Shown here: positions 35,062 to 44,770 of the stretch, piece by piece
Position numbering within the stretch: position 1 is the first letter of the stretch
How the letters are laid out: every line of letters starts with the position of its first letter
Assembly: GCA_020444245.1 (NCBI GenBank)
Contig: JAHLLI010000006.1
Location: forward strand, 1-64,000
Reading direction: 5' to 3'
DNA from: Actinomycetales bacterium
GTDB taxonomy: Bacteria; Actinomycetota; Actinomycetes; Actinomycetales; Cellulomonadaceae
DNA length: 64,000 bases
Made by a program: the position numbers and the translations under genes
Notes under the pieces: generated by a model
The model's input: only the letters and a program-made list of their open reading frames with translations
Databases searched by the model: none
Told to the model about the DNA's origin: nothing

Positions 35062-36081
35062 ATGAGCGACGACCGTCGCCTGGACGTCCTGCGCGCGATC
35101 GTCGAGGACTACGTGACCACCAACGAGCCGGTCGGTTCGCGCTCGTTGGTCGAGCGGCACGGTCTGGGTGTGTCGCCCGCGACGATCCGCAACGACATGG
35201 CGGTCCTCGAGGAGGCGGGCTACATCGCCCAGCCGCACACCTCGGCGGGCCGGGTGCCCACGGACAAGGGCTACCGGCTGTTCGTGGACCGCCTCTCGGC
35301 GGTCAAGCCGTTGTCGGCTGCCGAGCGCCGCGCCATCTCCGCGTTCCTCACCGACGCGGTGGACCTGGACGACGTCGTGGACCGCTCCGTGCGGCTGCTG
35401 TCACAGCTCACCCATCAGGTGGCGGTCGTGCAGTACCCGTCGCTGGCCCGCTCCGCCCTGCGGCACGTCGAGCTCGTGCCGCTCGACGACGACCGCCTGC
35501 TCGTGGTGATCATCACCGAGACCGGGCGGGTCGAGCAGCGCACCGTCGAGCTCGAGCACGCCATCGCCGCCGAGCTGGTGCCCGAGCTGCGGGCCCGGCT
35601 GAACGTCAGCGCCGGCGGACGCCGGCTCAGCGAGCTCGACGGGCCGCTCGCGTCCGTGGTCGAGGCGTTCGCGGTCTCGGAGCAGCCCGCCGTGCGCGCC
35701 GTGGTCGACGTGGTGCGTGCCACGCTCGCCGAGACCACCGAGGAGCGGATCGTCATGGCGGGCACCTCGAACCTGCTGCGGGCCGACCGGGACTTCCCCG
35801 GGACGGTGCGGCCGGTGATCGAGGCGCTCGAGGAGCAGGTCGTGCTGCTGCGGCTGCTGACCGAGATGGCCGAGGACTCCGTCGACGTGGCCGTGCGGAT
35901 CGGTCACGAGAACACCCATGCGGGTCTCAGCGAGACCTCCGTCGTGGCCGCGGGGTACGGTGCCGACGGCGAGACCGTCGCCCGCATCGGGGCCCTGGGG
36001 CCCACCCGGATGGACTACGCCGGGACGATCGCCTCGGTCCGGGCCGTGGCCAGGTACCTGTCCAGGATCCTCGCGGGATGA
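35062..36081 (+). CDS. hrcA: heat-inducible transcription repressor HrcA
   Basis: 339 residues from ATG 35062 behind AAGGAGG. N-terminal winged HTH ([56 protein letters not shown]) and a GAF-like C-terminal domain. It represses CIRCE-bearing heat-shock genes with GroEL as corepressor. It is in an operon with dnaJ, 43 bp downstream. Confidence 0.97.
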   Translation: MSDDRRLDVLRAIVEDYVTTNEPVGSRSLVERHGLGVSPATIRNDMAVLEEAGYIAQPHTSAGRVPTDKGYRLFVDRLSAVKPLSAAERRAISAFLTDAVDLDDVVDRSVRLLSQLTHQVAVVQYPSLARSALRHVELVPLDDDRLLVVIITETGRVEQRTVELEHAIAAELVPELRARLNVSAGGRRLSELDGPLASVVEAFAVSEQPAVRAVVDVVRATLAETTEERIVMAGTSNLLRADRDFPGTVRPVIEALEEQVVLLRLLTEMAEDSVDVAVRIGHENTHAGLSETSVVAAGYGADGETVARIGALGPTRMDYAGTIASVRAVARYLSRILAG

Positions 36082-36124
36082 GGGCGAACCGCCCGCCCGC
36101 CGTGGGCCGTGCTGAGAGGGACGA

Positions 36125-37261
36125 GTGAGCAGCGACTACTACGGGATCCTCGGTGTGCCGCGGGACGCCACCCAGGACCAGATCAAGAAGGCGTATCGCA
36201 AGCTCGCCCGCGAGCTGCACCCGGACGTCGCCGACGGCGACGGTTCCGCGGAGAAGTTCAAGGACGTCTCGCGCGCCTACGAGGTGCTGTCCAACCCCGA
36301 GAAGCGCGACCTGTACGACCGCGGGGTGGACCCGAGCGCTCCCGGTGGCGGTGGTGCCGGCTTCGGTGCCGGCTTCGGCTTCCAGGACATCTTCGAGACG
36401 TTCTTCGGCGCCGCCCAGGGCGCCTCGGCGCAGCGCGGGCCGGTGCCGCGCGCCCGGCGCGGCCAGGACGCGCTGGTCCGCCTGGACCTCGAGCTGTCCG
36501 AGGCCGTGTTCGGCGTACACCGCGAGGTCACCGTGGAGACCGCCGTGGTCTGCCCGACCTGCTCGGGCTCGTGCTGCCGGCCGGGCACCAGCCCACGCAC
36601 CTGCGAGGTCTGCGGGGGCCGCGGTGTGGTGCAGCGCGTCGCGCGGTCGTTCCTCGGTCAGGTGATGACCACCAGCCCCTGTGCCGCATGCCACGGCTTC
36701 GGCACGGTGATCCCCGACCCCTGCCCGGAGTGCTCCGGCGAGGGACGGGTGCGCAGCCGCCGGACCCTGAACGTCGACGTGCCGGCGGGCGTGGAGACCG
36801 GCACCCGCATCCGGCTCACCGGCCAGGGCGAGGTCGGCCCCGCGGGCGGACCGCCCGGCGACGTGTACCTCGAGGTCCGGGAGCGCCCGCACGAGGTGTT
36901 CGTCCGCGAGGGCGACGACCTGCACTGCACGCTCGAGCTGCCGATGACCGCGGCGGCGCTGGGCACGCAGGTCGAGCTGGAGACGCTGGACGGGCCGCGC
37001 ACGGTCGACGTCCGTCCGGGGACCCAGCCGGGCGAGGTGCTCACCCAGCGCGGGCTCGGCGTCGGGCGCCTGCACCAGGGCGGCCGCGGCGACCTGCACG
37101 TGCACGTCGAGGTCCAGGTCCCGACCGCGCTCGACGAGGAGCAGGAGCGCCTCCTGCGCGAGCTCGCCGCGGTGCGGGGCGAGGAGCGGCCGGGATCGCG
37201 CCTGGCACCGGTGCACTCGGGGGTCTTCTCCCGCCTGCGCGAGAAGCTCTCGGGCCGGTGA
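36125..37261 (+). CDS. dnaJ: chaperone DnaJ
   Basis: 378 residues from GTG 36125. J domain with HPD in [16 protein letters not shown]. Then a Gly/Phe region ([13 protein letters not shown]). The zinc domain has four repeats: [24 protein letters not shown] and CPECSGEG. The first lacks the usual final glycine and reads [12 protein letters not shown]. The C-terminal client-binding domain ends in a short tail. It stimulates DnaK ATPase; this is the type found next to hrcA. Confidence 0.95.
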   Translation: MSSDYYGILGVPRDATQDQIKKAYRKLARELHPDVADGDGSAEKFKDVSRAYEVLSNPEKRDLYDRGVDPSAPGGGGAGFGAGFGFQDIFETFFGAAQGASAQRGPVPRARRGQDALVRLDLELSEAVFGVHREVTVETAVVCPTCSGSCCRPGTSPRTCEVCGGRGVVQRVARSFLGQVMTTSPCAACHGFGTVIPDPCPECSGEGRVRSRRTLNVDVPAGVETGTRIRLTGQGEVGPAGGPPGDVYLEVRERPHEVFVREGDDLHCTLELPMTAAALGTQVELETLDGPRTVDVRPGTQPGEVLTQRGLGVGRLHQGGRGDLHVHVEVQVPTALDEEQERLLRELAAVRGEERPGSRLAPVHSGVFSRLREKLSGR

Positions 37262-37301
37262 GAGCTCGCGTCGGGGCGACGCGGACCGGGGTGGTGGCTG
37301 C

Positions 37302-38066
37302 GTGAGCGCCCCCGTCTTCCTCGCGGACCCCGGGACGCTGACCGGCCTCGAACCCGGGGCCCGCTACCGGCTCGAGGGTGCCGAGGCCCGGCACGCCGGG
37401 ATCGTCCAGCGTCGGCGCGTGGGCGAGGCCGTCGACGTCGTGGACGGTGCAGGGGTGCGCCTGCACTGCGTGATCGCCGAGGTCGAGCCGGGCGCGCTCG
37501 CCCTGGAGGTCCGCGGACGGGTCGTCGAACCTGCGCCCGCGGTGCGCGTGGTGCTCGTGCAGGCGCTGGCCAAGGGTGACCGGGACGAGCTGGCCATCGA
37601 GGCCGCGACCGAGGTCGGGGTCGACGCGGTGGTGCCGTGGCAGGCGCAGCGGTCGATCGTGATCTGGCGCGGTGACCGCGCCGCACGCAGCCGCGCCAAG
37701 TGGCTCGCCACGGTCCGGGCCGCGACCAAGCAGGCGCGGCGCGCGTGGCTGCCCGGGGTCACCGAGGCCGTGACCACCTCCGGCCTGGCCGCGCTGGTCG
37801 GGCGGACCGTGGGCGACGGCGGGGCGGTGCTCGTGCTGCACGAGGCGGCCGAGGCCCCGATCGCCGGTGCCGCGCTGCCGTCGGCGGGCGACGTGCTGCT
37901 GGTGGTCGGCCCGGAAGGGGGCATCGACGACGCGGAGCTGGCCGAGCTGTGCGCCGCCGGCGCCGAGACGGTACGCCTGGGCCCGAACGTGCTGCGCACC
38001 TCTACGGCCGGCCCGGTCGCGGCCGCACTGGTCTGCGAGCGGCTGGGCCGCTGGGCGGTCGGCTGA
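37302..38066 (+). CDS. rsmE: 16S rRNA (uracil-1498-N3) methyltransferase
   Basis: 254 residues from GTG 37302. SPOUT-fold enzyme: the N-terminal PUA-like domain opens FLADPGTLTGLEPGARYRLE; the knot region has VLVQALAKGDRDELAIEAAT, LLVVGPEGGIDDAELAEL and LGPNVLRTSTAGPVAAALV. It methylates U1498 of 16S rRNA with S-adenosylmethionine. It lies 40 bp after dnaJ, the usual neighbour. Confidence 0.95.
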   Translation: MSAPVFLADPGTLTGLEPGARYRLEGAEARHAGIVQRRRVGEAVDVVDGAGVRLHCVIAEVEPGALALEVRGRVVEPAPAVRVVLVQALAKGDRDELAIEAATEVGVDAVVPWQAQRSIVIWRGDRAARSRAKWLATVRAATKQARRAWLPGVTEAVTTSGLAALVGRTVGDGGAVLVLHEAAEAPIAGAALPSAGDVLLVVGPEGGIDDAELAELCAAGAETVRLGPNVLRTSTAGPVAAALVCERLGRWAVG

Positions 38067-38546
38067 GGAGCTGACCCGGCCGGCGGCGCCATTGGCGTGG
38101 ATCGGCCGAGGTCGGTCGGTTCTGGACGACCCGCGGCACCCACCTCACGGCATGCGAGCGGTCGGCGGCATGCGCGGACCGTGAGCGGCCGGCGCGGTCC
38201 ATGTGACAGAAGTGGCGGACGGGGCGGGTGGGGCAGCAGATCCGTCACTGCTGCACCTCCCGTCACGTGATCCGCGTGGGCTGCTCACGGGGCCCCGGGC
38301 GCGATGGAGGGAAGCGGGTTGTGGTGGCGGCCGGCGCGGCGAAGGGGGTCGGAGGCTGGATCGGCGTCCGCAGGGTGGACGGGCTCGCACGGATCGGTGT
38401 CTGAGCGGCTCGTCGCCGCGTGGGGCGCCGGGACGCCTCGGCGAAGCGCGCCCCGTCGAGCGCTCTTCGGCTACCGCGCGGCGCTCCGCGTGTCACACCT
38501 CAACCGCGCGGGGCGCTGCTCCGCGGATCACACCGTGCTGCCGGGC
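38067..38546. other. intergenic region with dispersed repeat family 2
   Basis: 480 bp without a credible gene on either strand. ORFs seen here are rich in Arg, Gly and Ala and share no codon bias with the neighbours. The segment 38328-38452 is a copy of the repeat found at 60635-60761, and part of its opening motif recurs at 38171-38200. No tRNA or clear promoter was found. Confidence 0.7.
38328..38452 (+). repeat. dispersed repeat family 2, copy A
   Basis: About 125 bp, roughly 80 percent identical to 60635-60761 by eye, same orientation. Shared blocks include CGGCCGGYGCGGCGAAG, CGCAGGGTGGAC, GCACGGATCGGTGTCTGAGC and GCCGCGTGGGGCGCCGGGA. Confidence 0.8.
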
Positions 38547-39026
38547 TCAGCTGACCGTGAAGGTGGCGCTGACCTCGTTGACCGGGTCGCCGGACTCCTC
38601 CTCGCCCATCGCGGGCTCCCAGACCCGGACGGTGTAGGTGCCCGGGTCGAGCGTGAGCTCGAACTCGTACGGGCCGATCTCGCCGTTCGCCCCGGCCTGC
38701 GTGTAGCCCTGGTCGACGACGCCGCTCGAGGCGTCGGTGACCTCGTACACCAGGGTGCCCTCGAACGCCGTGCCGTCTCCGGTGACCGTCACGGTCGGGC
38801 CGGAGACGGTGGCGCCGTCGCCGGGGGTGAGCAGCGAGTTGGGTCCGTTGGTGATCGGCTGTCCGTCGGTGGCCTCGGGGGTCGGCTCGCCGCTCGAGCC
38901 GGCGGAGCCGGGCTCCGACGCCGTCGTGCTGCCCGGCTCGGCCGCGTCCGTGGTGCACCCCGCCAGGCCGACGGACGCAGCGAGGAGGGTGGCCGTGACG
39001 AGTGTGCGGCGGATCGGGACGGGCAT
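38547..39026 (-). CDS. lipoprotein with Gmad2 immunoglobulin-like domain
   Basis: 159 residues from ATG 39026. Signal peptide with lipobox SVGLAGC, then a Ser/Thr/Pro/Gly linker, then a beta-sandwich domain whose PNSLLTPGDGATVSGPTVTV and FEGTLVYEVTDASSGVVDQG match the Gmad2 family (immunoglobulin-like domain near GerMN proteins). A membrane-anchored extracellular protein of unknown binding partner. It is adjacent to the repeat region and convergent with rsmE. Confidence 0.8.
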   Translation of the reverse strand: MPVPIRRTLVTATLLAASVGLAGCTTDAAEPGSTTASEPGSAGSSGEPTPEATDGQPITNGPNSLLTPGDGATVSGPTVTVTGDGTAFEGTLVYEVTDASSGVVDQGYTQAGANGEIGPYEFELTLDPGTYTVRVWEPAMGEEESGDPVNEVSATFTVS

Positions 39027-39095
39027 GGAGCACCTCCGGGTCGGTCCTGCCATCCTCCCAGGCCGGGCGGCCGTCGTCAGGTCTAGCCTGGCCGC

Positions 39096-39458
39096 ATGTC
39101 GTCGAACGCACCGCTCACCTCACCCGACTGCCTGTTCTGCCGGATCGTCGCGGGCGAGGTGCCGGCCGACGTGGTGCTGAGCACGGACACCGTCGTGGCT
39201 TTCCGGGACATCGCCCCGCAGGCGCCCGTGCACGTGCTGGTGGCCACCCGCGACCACCACGCCGACGTGGCTCAGCTCGCCGCCGCCGACCCCGCGCTGC
39301 TGGCCGAGCTGGTCCGCACCGCCAACGAGGTCGCCGAGGACTTCGCCGACGGGCAGTTCCGGCTGATCTTCAACACCGGCACGCACGCCGGGCAGTCGGT
39401 CTTCCACGTGCACGGCCACGTGATCGCCGGCGCCCCGCTCGGTTGGACGCCGGCCTGA
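39096..39458 (+). CDS. HIT-family hydrolase
   Basis: 120 residues from ATG 39096. N-terminal CLFCRIVAGEVPADVVLSTD and the catalytic histidine triad HVHGHVIAG. Related to Hint proteins that hydrolyse nucleoside 5'-phosphoramidates (AMP-lysine or AMP-NH2 types). Cysteines near the N-terminus may bind zinc. Conserved upstream partner of phoH. Confidence 0.93.
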   Translation: MSSNAPLTSPDCLFCRIVAGEVPADVVLSTDTVVAFRDIAPQAPVHVLVATRDHHADVAQLAAADPALLAELVRTANEVAEDFADGQFRLIFNTGTHAGQSVFHVHGHVIAGAPLGWTPA

Positions 39459-39537
39459 GCAGTCCGCGCCGGCGTCGGGGTGGCCCCTTAGGATGGAGAC
39501 CCCACCTGAGGAGGGCCAAGGCCGCCAGGCCGCACCC

Positions 39538-40536
39538 ATGACCACACCAGCGCCCAGCTCCGCTGGCTCCACCGCCGGAGGCGTCGAGCACCGGATCGTC
39601 GTGCCCGCTCACCTGGCGCTGGCGCTGCTCGGGCCCGGCGACGAGGTGCTGCGCGCCATCGAGGAGGGCTTCCCCGGCGCCCGGATCCACGCCCGCGGCG
39701 ACGTGGTCACCGTGCGCGGCGCACCGGGCGACGTCGAGCTGGTCGGCCGTCTGCTGGACGAGCTCGTCGAGGTCGCCGGCGCCGGCGCGACGCTCGACCG
39801 CGACGTCGTGGCCCGCTCGGTGCAGATGCTGCGCGCCGCGACCGCGCGGCCGGCCGAGGTGCTGACCCAGAACATCCTGTCCAGCCGCGGCCGCACGATC
39901 CGGCCCAAGACGGTGGGGCAGAAGGTCTACGTCGACGCGATCGACACGCACACCGTGACCTTCGGGATCGGCCCGGCCGGCACCGGCAAGACCTACCTCG
40001 CGATGGCCAAGGCCGTGCAGGCCCTCCAGGCCAAGCAGGTCAACCGGATCGTGCTCACCCGGCCAGCCGTCGAGGCGGGCGAGCGGCTCGGCTTCCTCCC
40101 CGGGACGTTGGCCGAGAAGATCGACCCGTACCTGCGCCCGCTGTACGACGCGCTGCACGACATGGTCGACCCGGACTCCATCCCCAGGCTCATCGAGTCG
40201 GGCACCGTCGAGGTCGCGCCCCTGGCGTACATGCGCGGGCGCACCCTGAACGACGCGTTCATCATCCTCGACGAGGCCCAGAACACCTCCACCGAGCAGA
40301 TGAAGATGTTCCTCACCCGGCTCGGGTTCGGCTCGAAGATGGTGGTGACCGGCGACGTCACGCAGGTGGACCTGCCCGGTGCCACCACGTCGGGCCTGCG
40401 CGTGGTCGAGGGGATCCTCGGCGACGTGGACGACGTGCAGTTCTGCCGGCTGACCTCGACCGACGTGGTCCGCCACCGGCTGGTCAGCGACATCATCGAC
40501 GCGTACGCGCACTGGGACGCCCGGAGCCGAGGGTGA
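39538..40536 (+). CDS. phoH: PhoH-like ATPase
   Basis: 332 residues from ATG 39538. An N-terminal KH-like region precedes the ATPase: Walker [21 protein letters not shown], Walker [21 protein letters not shown] and the sensor [12 protein letters not shown]. Related to superfamily 1 helicases; probably acts on RNA with YbeY, whose gene overlaps the stop. Confidence 0.95.
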   Translation: MTTPAPSSAGSTAGGVEHRIVVPAHLALALLGPGDEVLRAIEEGFPGARIHARGDVVTVRGAPGDVELVGRLLDELVEVAGAGATLDRDVVARSVQMLRAATARPAEVLTQNILSSRGRTIRPKTVGQKVYVDAIDTHTVTFGIGPAGTGKTYLAMAKAVQALQAKQVNRIVLTRPAVEAGERLGFLPGTLAEKIDPYLRPLYDALHDMVDPDSIPRLIESGTVEVAPLAYMRGRTLNDAFIILDEAQNTSTEQMKMFLTRLGFGSKMVVTGDVTQVDLPGATTSGLRVVEGILGDVDDVQFCRLTSTDVVRHRLVSDIIDAYAHWDARSRG

Positions 40537-40985
40537 GCATCGAGGTCAACAACGAGAGCGGGCACCCCGTCGACGAGGCGGAGTTCGCCGCGCTGGCGCG
40601 CCACGTGCTGGATGCCATGCGCGTCCATCCCCAGGCGGAGCTGTCGATCCTGCTGGTCGACGAGGACGTGATGACCGACCTGCACGTGCGGTGGATGGAC
40701 GAGCCCGGGCCCACGGACGTGCTGTCCTTCCCGATGGACGAGCTGCGGCCCGGGGCCGACGGCGAGCCGGCGGTACCAGGGCTGCTCGGCGACGTGGTGC
40801 TGTGCCCGGCGGTCGCGGCGCGCCAGGCACGCGCGGCAGGTCACTCTACCAGCGAGGAGCTGCTGCTGCTGACCACGCACGGGATCCTGCACCTGCTCGG
40901 CTACGACCACGCCGAGCCGGACGAGGAGAAGGAGATGTTCGCGCTCCAGCGCCGCCTCCTGCTCACGTTCCTCGCCGGCCGATGA
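40533..40985 (+). CDS. ybeY: endoribonuclease YbeY
   Basis: 150 residues from GTG 40533, overlapping phoH by 4 bp. Zinc site [11 protein letters not shown] near the C-terminus; [10 protein letters not shown] precedes it. The enzyme matures 16S rRNA 3' ends and takes part in ribosome quality control. The next gene starts within its stop codon. Confidence 0.95.
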   Translation: MSIEVNNESGHPVDEAEFAALARHVLDAMRVHPQAELSILLVDEDVMTDLHVRWMDEPGPTDVLSFPMDELRPGADGEPAVPGLLGDVVLCPAVAARQARAAGHSTSEELLLLTTHGILHLLGYDHAEPDEEKEMFALQRRLLLTFLAGR

Positions 40986-42253
40986 GCGCCACGGTCGCCT
41001 GGCTCGCCGTCGCGGCACTGGTCGCGGCGCTGGTCGCGGCGGGTCTGGCGGCCGGGGAGGCGGGCCTGCGCAGGCTCGGCCGGCACGCGCTCGCCGACCT
41101 GTCGACCCCGACGCCGTCCGGGCGCCGCGTGGCCAGGCTCGCGGCAGACCCTTGGGGCGCGGCGGATGCCGCCGCGGCGGCCCGGGTCGCGCTCGAGGCG
41201 CTCGCGGCGGTCGCCCTGACCGCTGCGGTCGCGGCGCTGGGCTGGCGGTGGTGGCAGATCCTGCTGCTGGCCGCGCCCGTGGCGGTGCTCGTGGCGCTGG
41301 TGGGCGGGCGGTTGCTGCCGCGCCGAATCGGCCGCCGGCACCCCGCCGGGGCCGTCGTGGCGTCCTCGGTGCTGCTCGTCGCGGCATCGCGCATGGTCGG
41401 GCTGTTCTCGGTGACGCGGCGCGAGGCGGCCGACGAGCACGACCTGTCCGACGAGCAGCTGCGGGACATGGTCGACCGGGTCAGCGAGTCCGACGCGATC
41501 GAGGCCGACGAGCGGGAGCTGTTCCGCTCGGTGCTCGAGCTGGGCGACACGCTGACCCGCGCGGTCATGGTGCCGCGCACGGAGATGATCACGCTGCCCC
41601 GCGGCACGACGGTGCGCAAGGCGCTGTCGCTCTTCCTGCGCTCGGGCTACTCCCGGGTGCCGCTGGTGGGCGACTCGGTCGACGACGTGCTCGGGATCCT
41701 GTACCTCAAGGACCTGGTGCGCCACCGGCACCTGGTGCCCGACAGCGACTACGAGCCGGTGGACGCCCTGGCCCGCCCGCCGGTGTTCGTGCCCGAGTCC
41801 AAGCCCGTCGACGAGCTGCTCCGCGAGATGCAGCACGGGTCGAGCCACCTGGCCCTGGTGGTCGACGAGTTCGGTGGCATCGCCGGCCTGGTCACCATCG
41901 AGGACGCCCTGGAGGAGATCGTCGGCGAGCTCACCGACGAGCACGATCGCACCGGCCCGGAGATCGAGGACCTCGGCGACGGCAGCTACCGCGTGCCCGC
42001 GCGCCTGCCCGTCGACGAGCTCGGCGAGCTCTTCGACCTGACGCTCGACGACGAGGACGTCGACACCGCCGGCGGGCTGCTCGCCAAGGTGCTCGGCAAG
42101 GTCCCGCTGTCCGGCTCCAGCGTGCAGGTCGGCCCGCTGCGGCTGGTCGCCGACCGGGTCGAGGGACGGCGCAAGCAGGTCTCGACGCTCGTGGTGTCGC
42201 TGGCCCCGCAGGACGAGCCCGCGGCGCCGGACACCGCAAGGGGGCACCGATGA
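40982..42253 (+). CDS. CorC/HlyC-type transporter-associated protein (CNNM family)
   Basis: 423 residues from ATG 40982. Four membrane helices at the N-terminus (DUF21-like), then two CBS domains ([40 protein letters not shown] and [40 protein letters not shown]), then a CorC_HlyC domain. Members are linked to Mg2+ or Co2+ homeostasis. The ybeY-corC-era order is standard. Confidence 0.92.
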   Translation: MSATVAWLAVAALVAALVAAGLAAGEAGLRRLGRHALADLSTPTPSGRRVARLAADPWGAADAAAAARVALEALAAVALTAAVAALGWRWWQILLLAAPVAVLVALVGGRLLPRRIGRRHPAGAVVASSVLLVAASRMVGLFSVTRREAADEHDLSDEQLRDMVDRVSESDAIEADERELFRSVLELGDTLTRAVMVPRTEMITLPRGTTVRKALSLFLRSGYSRVPLVGDSVDDVLGILYLKDLVRHRHLVPDSDYEPVDALARPPVFVPESKPVDELLREMQHGSSHLALVVDEFGGIAGLVTIEDALEEIVGELTDEHDRTGPEIEDLGDGSYRVPARLPVDELGELFDLTLDDEDVDTAGGLLAKVLGKVPLSGSSVQVGPLRLVADRVEGRRKQVSTLVVSLAPQDEPAAPDTARGHR

Positions 42254-43161
42254 CCGCCGCGCACCGCTCGGGTTTCGTCTGCGTCGTGGGGCGGCCCAAC
42301 GCGGGCAAGTCGACGCTCACCAACGCCCTGGTCGGCGAGAAGGTCGCGATCACGTCCGGCCGTCCCCAGACCACCCGGCACGTGATCCGCGGCATCGTGC
42401 ACCGCGAGGACGCCCAGGTGGTGCTCGTGGACACCCCCGGCCTGCACCGACCGCGCACGCTGCTCGGCCAGCGGCTCAACGACCTGGTGATGGCCACGCT
42501 CGGCGAGGTCGACGCGGTGGTGTTCTGCCTCCCGGCGGACCAGAAGGTCGGCCCGGGCGACCGGTTCATCGCCGAGGCGCTCGCCGGGCTCGGCGCGGCC
42601 ACCCCGGTGATCGCCGTGGTCACCAAGGCGGACCTGGCCTCGCGGGCACGGCTCGCCGAGCACCTGACCGCCGTGGCCGGGTTGGGTGACTGGGCCGAGA
42701 TCGTGCCCGTCAGCGCCGTCGACGGGTTCCAGGTGGACACCCTGGTCGACGTGCTGGTGCGGCACCTGCCGGAGGGCCCGGCGTTGTACCCGGCGGGCGA
42801 GCTCACCGACGAGCCCGAGTCCGTGATGGTCGCCGAGCTGGTGCGCGAGGCCGCGCTCGAGGGGGTGCGGGACGAGCTGCCGCACTCCCTGGCCGTCGTG
42901 GTCGAGGAGATCGTCGAGCGGGAGGGTCGCGACGACGGGCAGCCGCCCCTGCTCGACGTCCGGGTGAACCTGTTCGTCGAGCGGGAGAGCCAGAAGGGCA
43001 TCGTCATCGGTCGTGGCGGTGCCCGGCTGCGCGAGGTCGGGACCACCGCGCGCCGGGAGATCGAGGCTCTGCTGGGCTCGCGGGTCCACCTGGACCTGCA
43101 CGTCAAGGTGGCCAAGGACTGGCAGCGCGACCCCAAGCAGCTGGGGCGGCTGGGCTTCTGA
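42250..43161 (+). CDS. era: GTPase Era
   Basis: 303 residues from ATG 42250, overlapping the CorC stop. G1 GRPNAGKSTLTNAL, G3 DTPGLHRPRT, G4 TKAD, and a C-terminal KH domain with KGIVIGRGGARLREVGTTAR that binds the 3' end of 16S rRNA. It chaperones 30S assembly. Confidence 0.97.
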   Translation: MTAAHRSGFVCVVGRPNAGKSTLTNALVGEKVAITSGRPQTTRHVIRGIVHREDAQVVLVDTPGLHRPRTLLGQRLNDLVMATLGEVDAVVFCLPADQKVGPGDRFIAEALAGLGAATPVIAVVTKADLASRARLAEHLTAVAGLGDWAEIVPVSAVDGFQVDTLVDVLVRHLPEGPALYPAGELTDEPESVMVAELVREAALEGVRDELPHSLAVVVEEIVEREGRDDGQPPLLDVRVNLFVERESQKGIVIGRGGARLREVGTTARREIEALLGSRVHLDLHVKVAKDWQRDPKQLGRLGF

Positions 43162-43220
43162 GCCCGCTCGGTGCGCCGGCGGTCCCGAGGCCACCCGCCG
43201 GCGCTCAGTAGACTCCGTGG

Positions 43221-44714
43221 GTGCGCTACCGGATCGCCCTGACCAGCGCGCTCGTCGTGGTCGGGCTCGGAGCGCTCGGGGCACTCGCCGGACCGGGCTG
43301 GGACCCGGTCCCGATGACCCAGACGATCGACGTCCAGACACCGGACACCACCATCGGCGACTCGGCCGGCAGCACCCCGGTCGGCACCTACGACGTGGTC
43401 ACCTCGGTGGTCACCGTGCAGCTCAACGGGACGAGCGTCGAGGCCCAGATCAGCGAGCCGGTCGGGGCGCGCGGCCTGCGCCCCGGCGTGGTCTTCGTGC
43501 ACGGCGCGGGCACCGGCAAGTACACCGACGCGTTCGTCGAGCAGGCCCACGCCCTGGCGTCGGCCGGCGTGGTCACGATGGTGCCGAACAAGCGCCTGGA
43601 CACCTACAGCACCCGCCACCGGGACTACGTCGCGATGGCCAACGACTACCTGCGCAGCGTCGACCTGCTGCGCAGCCTGCCCGGCGTCGACCCGGACCGG
43701 GTGGGGGTGTACGGCGAGAGCGAGGGCTGCTGGATCGTGCCGGTGATGGCCGCCGACAACCCGCGCGTCGCCTTCACGGTGCTGGTCGCTGCGCCGGTGG
43801 TGCCACCGCGCCAGCAGGGGGCGTTCGCAGTGGACTCCTACCTGCGCAACACCGGGGTGCCGGTGGACGTGCTCCGCGCGATCCCGCGGGTGGTCGGGAT
43901 GGAGTTCCCGGGTGGCGGGTTCGGCTACGCCGACTTCGACGTCGAGCCCTTCCAGCAACGGATGCGCCAGCCGGTTCTGGTGGTCTACGGCACGGGCGAT
44001 GCCGCGATGCCCACCGTGCAGGGCGCCCTGCAGGTCATCGACGACGTGTCCACGGCCGGCAACCCGGACTGGACCGTGCGCTACTACCCCCACGCCGACC
44101 ACGGCATCCGGGTCGGGGGCGTGGTTGACGTGGACTTCCTGCGGGACCTGGCCGCCTGGGTCCAGGGGCTGCCGGGGACCGGCGACGCCGAGCCGCGCAT
44201 CGCCGGCGCCGAGCCCCACCAGCGGTTCCTGGCCGAGCCCGTGCAGCGGCCTCGCTGGTACGCCGAGGGCGACATGCTCGTGGCACTGCTGGTGACCATC
44301 GGTCTGGCGCTGGTCACGGTGCCCGCGATCGCACTCGGCCGCTGGCTGCGCGGGCACAAGGAGCCGGCGCTCGCCGAGGGCGTCGCTCTGCCGCTCGCGG
44401 TCATGACCGTCTCGGCGGTGGCGTCCTTCGCCGCGCTCGTGGTGTACCTGCTCGCGGTCGCGAACATGGCGCAGAACTACCGGACCAACGCCTTCCTGGT
44501 GCAGGGCGGGTGGCTGGGGGTGCGCCTCCTGGGCCTGCTCAGCGTCGTGGCCGGGGTGGTGCTCGCCTACCGGGTGATCGACGGCCGTCGGCGCCGCGGC
44601 CGGCCCGCCTCGCGCACGCCGGCGGGGCGCTGGTGCCTGGTGGCGGCGCTGGCGGGCTCGGCGATGCTGCTCGGTCTCCTCGCGTACTGGAATGTCTTCC
44701 CCGCACTGCGCTGA
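43221..44714 (+). CDS. membrane-bound alpha/beta hydrolase
   Basis: 497 residues from GTG 43221. N-terminal signal anchor (IALTSALVVVGLGALGALAG), then an extracellular alpha/beta hydrolase with oxyanion region GVVFVHGAGTGK, nucleophile elbow VYGESEGCW, acid VVYGTGDAAMP and histidine HADHGIRVGG. The last 160 residues carry three or four membrane helices. Probably an esterase or peptidase acting on the cell surface. Confidence 0.8.
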   Translation: MRYRIALTSALVVVGLGALGALAGPGWDPVPMTQTIDVQTPDTTIGDSAGSTPVGTYDVVTSVVTVQLNGTSVEAQISEPVGARGLRPGVVFVHGAGTGKYTDAFVEQAHALASAGVVTMVPNKRLDTYSTRHRDYVAMANDYLRSVDLLRSLPGVDPDRVGVYGESEGCWIVPVMAADNPRVAFTVLVAAPVVPPRQQGAFAVDSYLRNTGVPVDVLRAIPRVVGMEFPGGGFGYADFDVEPFQQRMRQPVLVVYGTGDAAMPTVQGALQVIDDVSTAGNPDWTVRYYPHADHGIRVGGVVDVDFLRDLAAWVQGLPGTGDAEPRIAGAEPHQRFLAEPVQRPRWYAEGDMLVALLVTIGLALVTVPAIALGRWLRGHKEPALAEGVALPLAVMTVSAVASFAALVVYLLAVANMAQNYRTNAFLVQGGWLGVRLLGLLSVVAGVVLAYRVIDGRRRRGRPASRTPAGRWCLVAALAGSAMLLGLLAYWNVFPALR

Positions 44715-44770
44715 CCCGGGCGCTACCGTGGTGGCGCGCAGGGGCGGCGACCGCAGAAGGGGTCCTTCAG

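Noticed and set aside
38203-38637. ORFs in the 38-kb intergenic region
   Set aside because: Coincide with repeat family 2 and differ in frame between copies, so not coding.
41869-41881. Third copy of repeat family 1 (GAGTTCGGTGG)
   Set aside because: Part of the conserved VDEFGG codons in the CBS domain; a coincidental 11-bp match.
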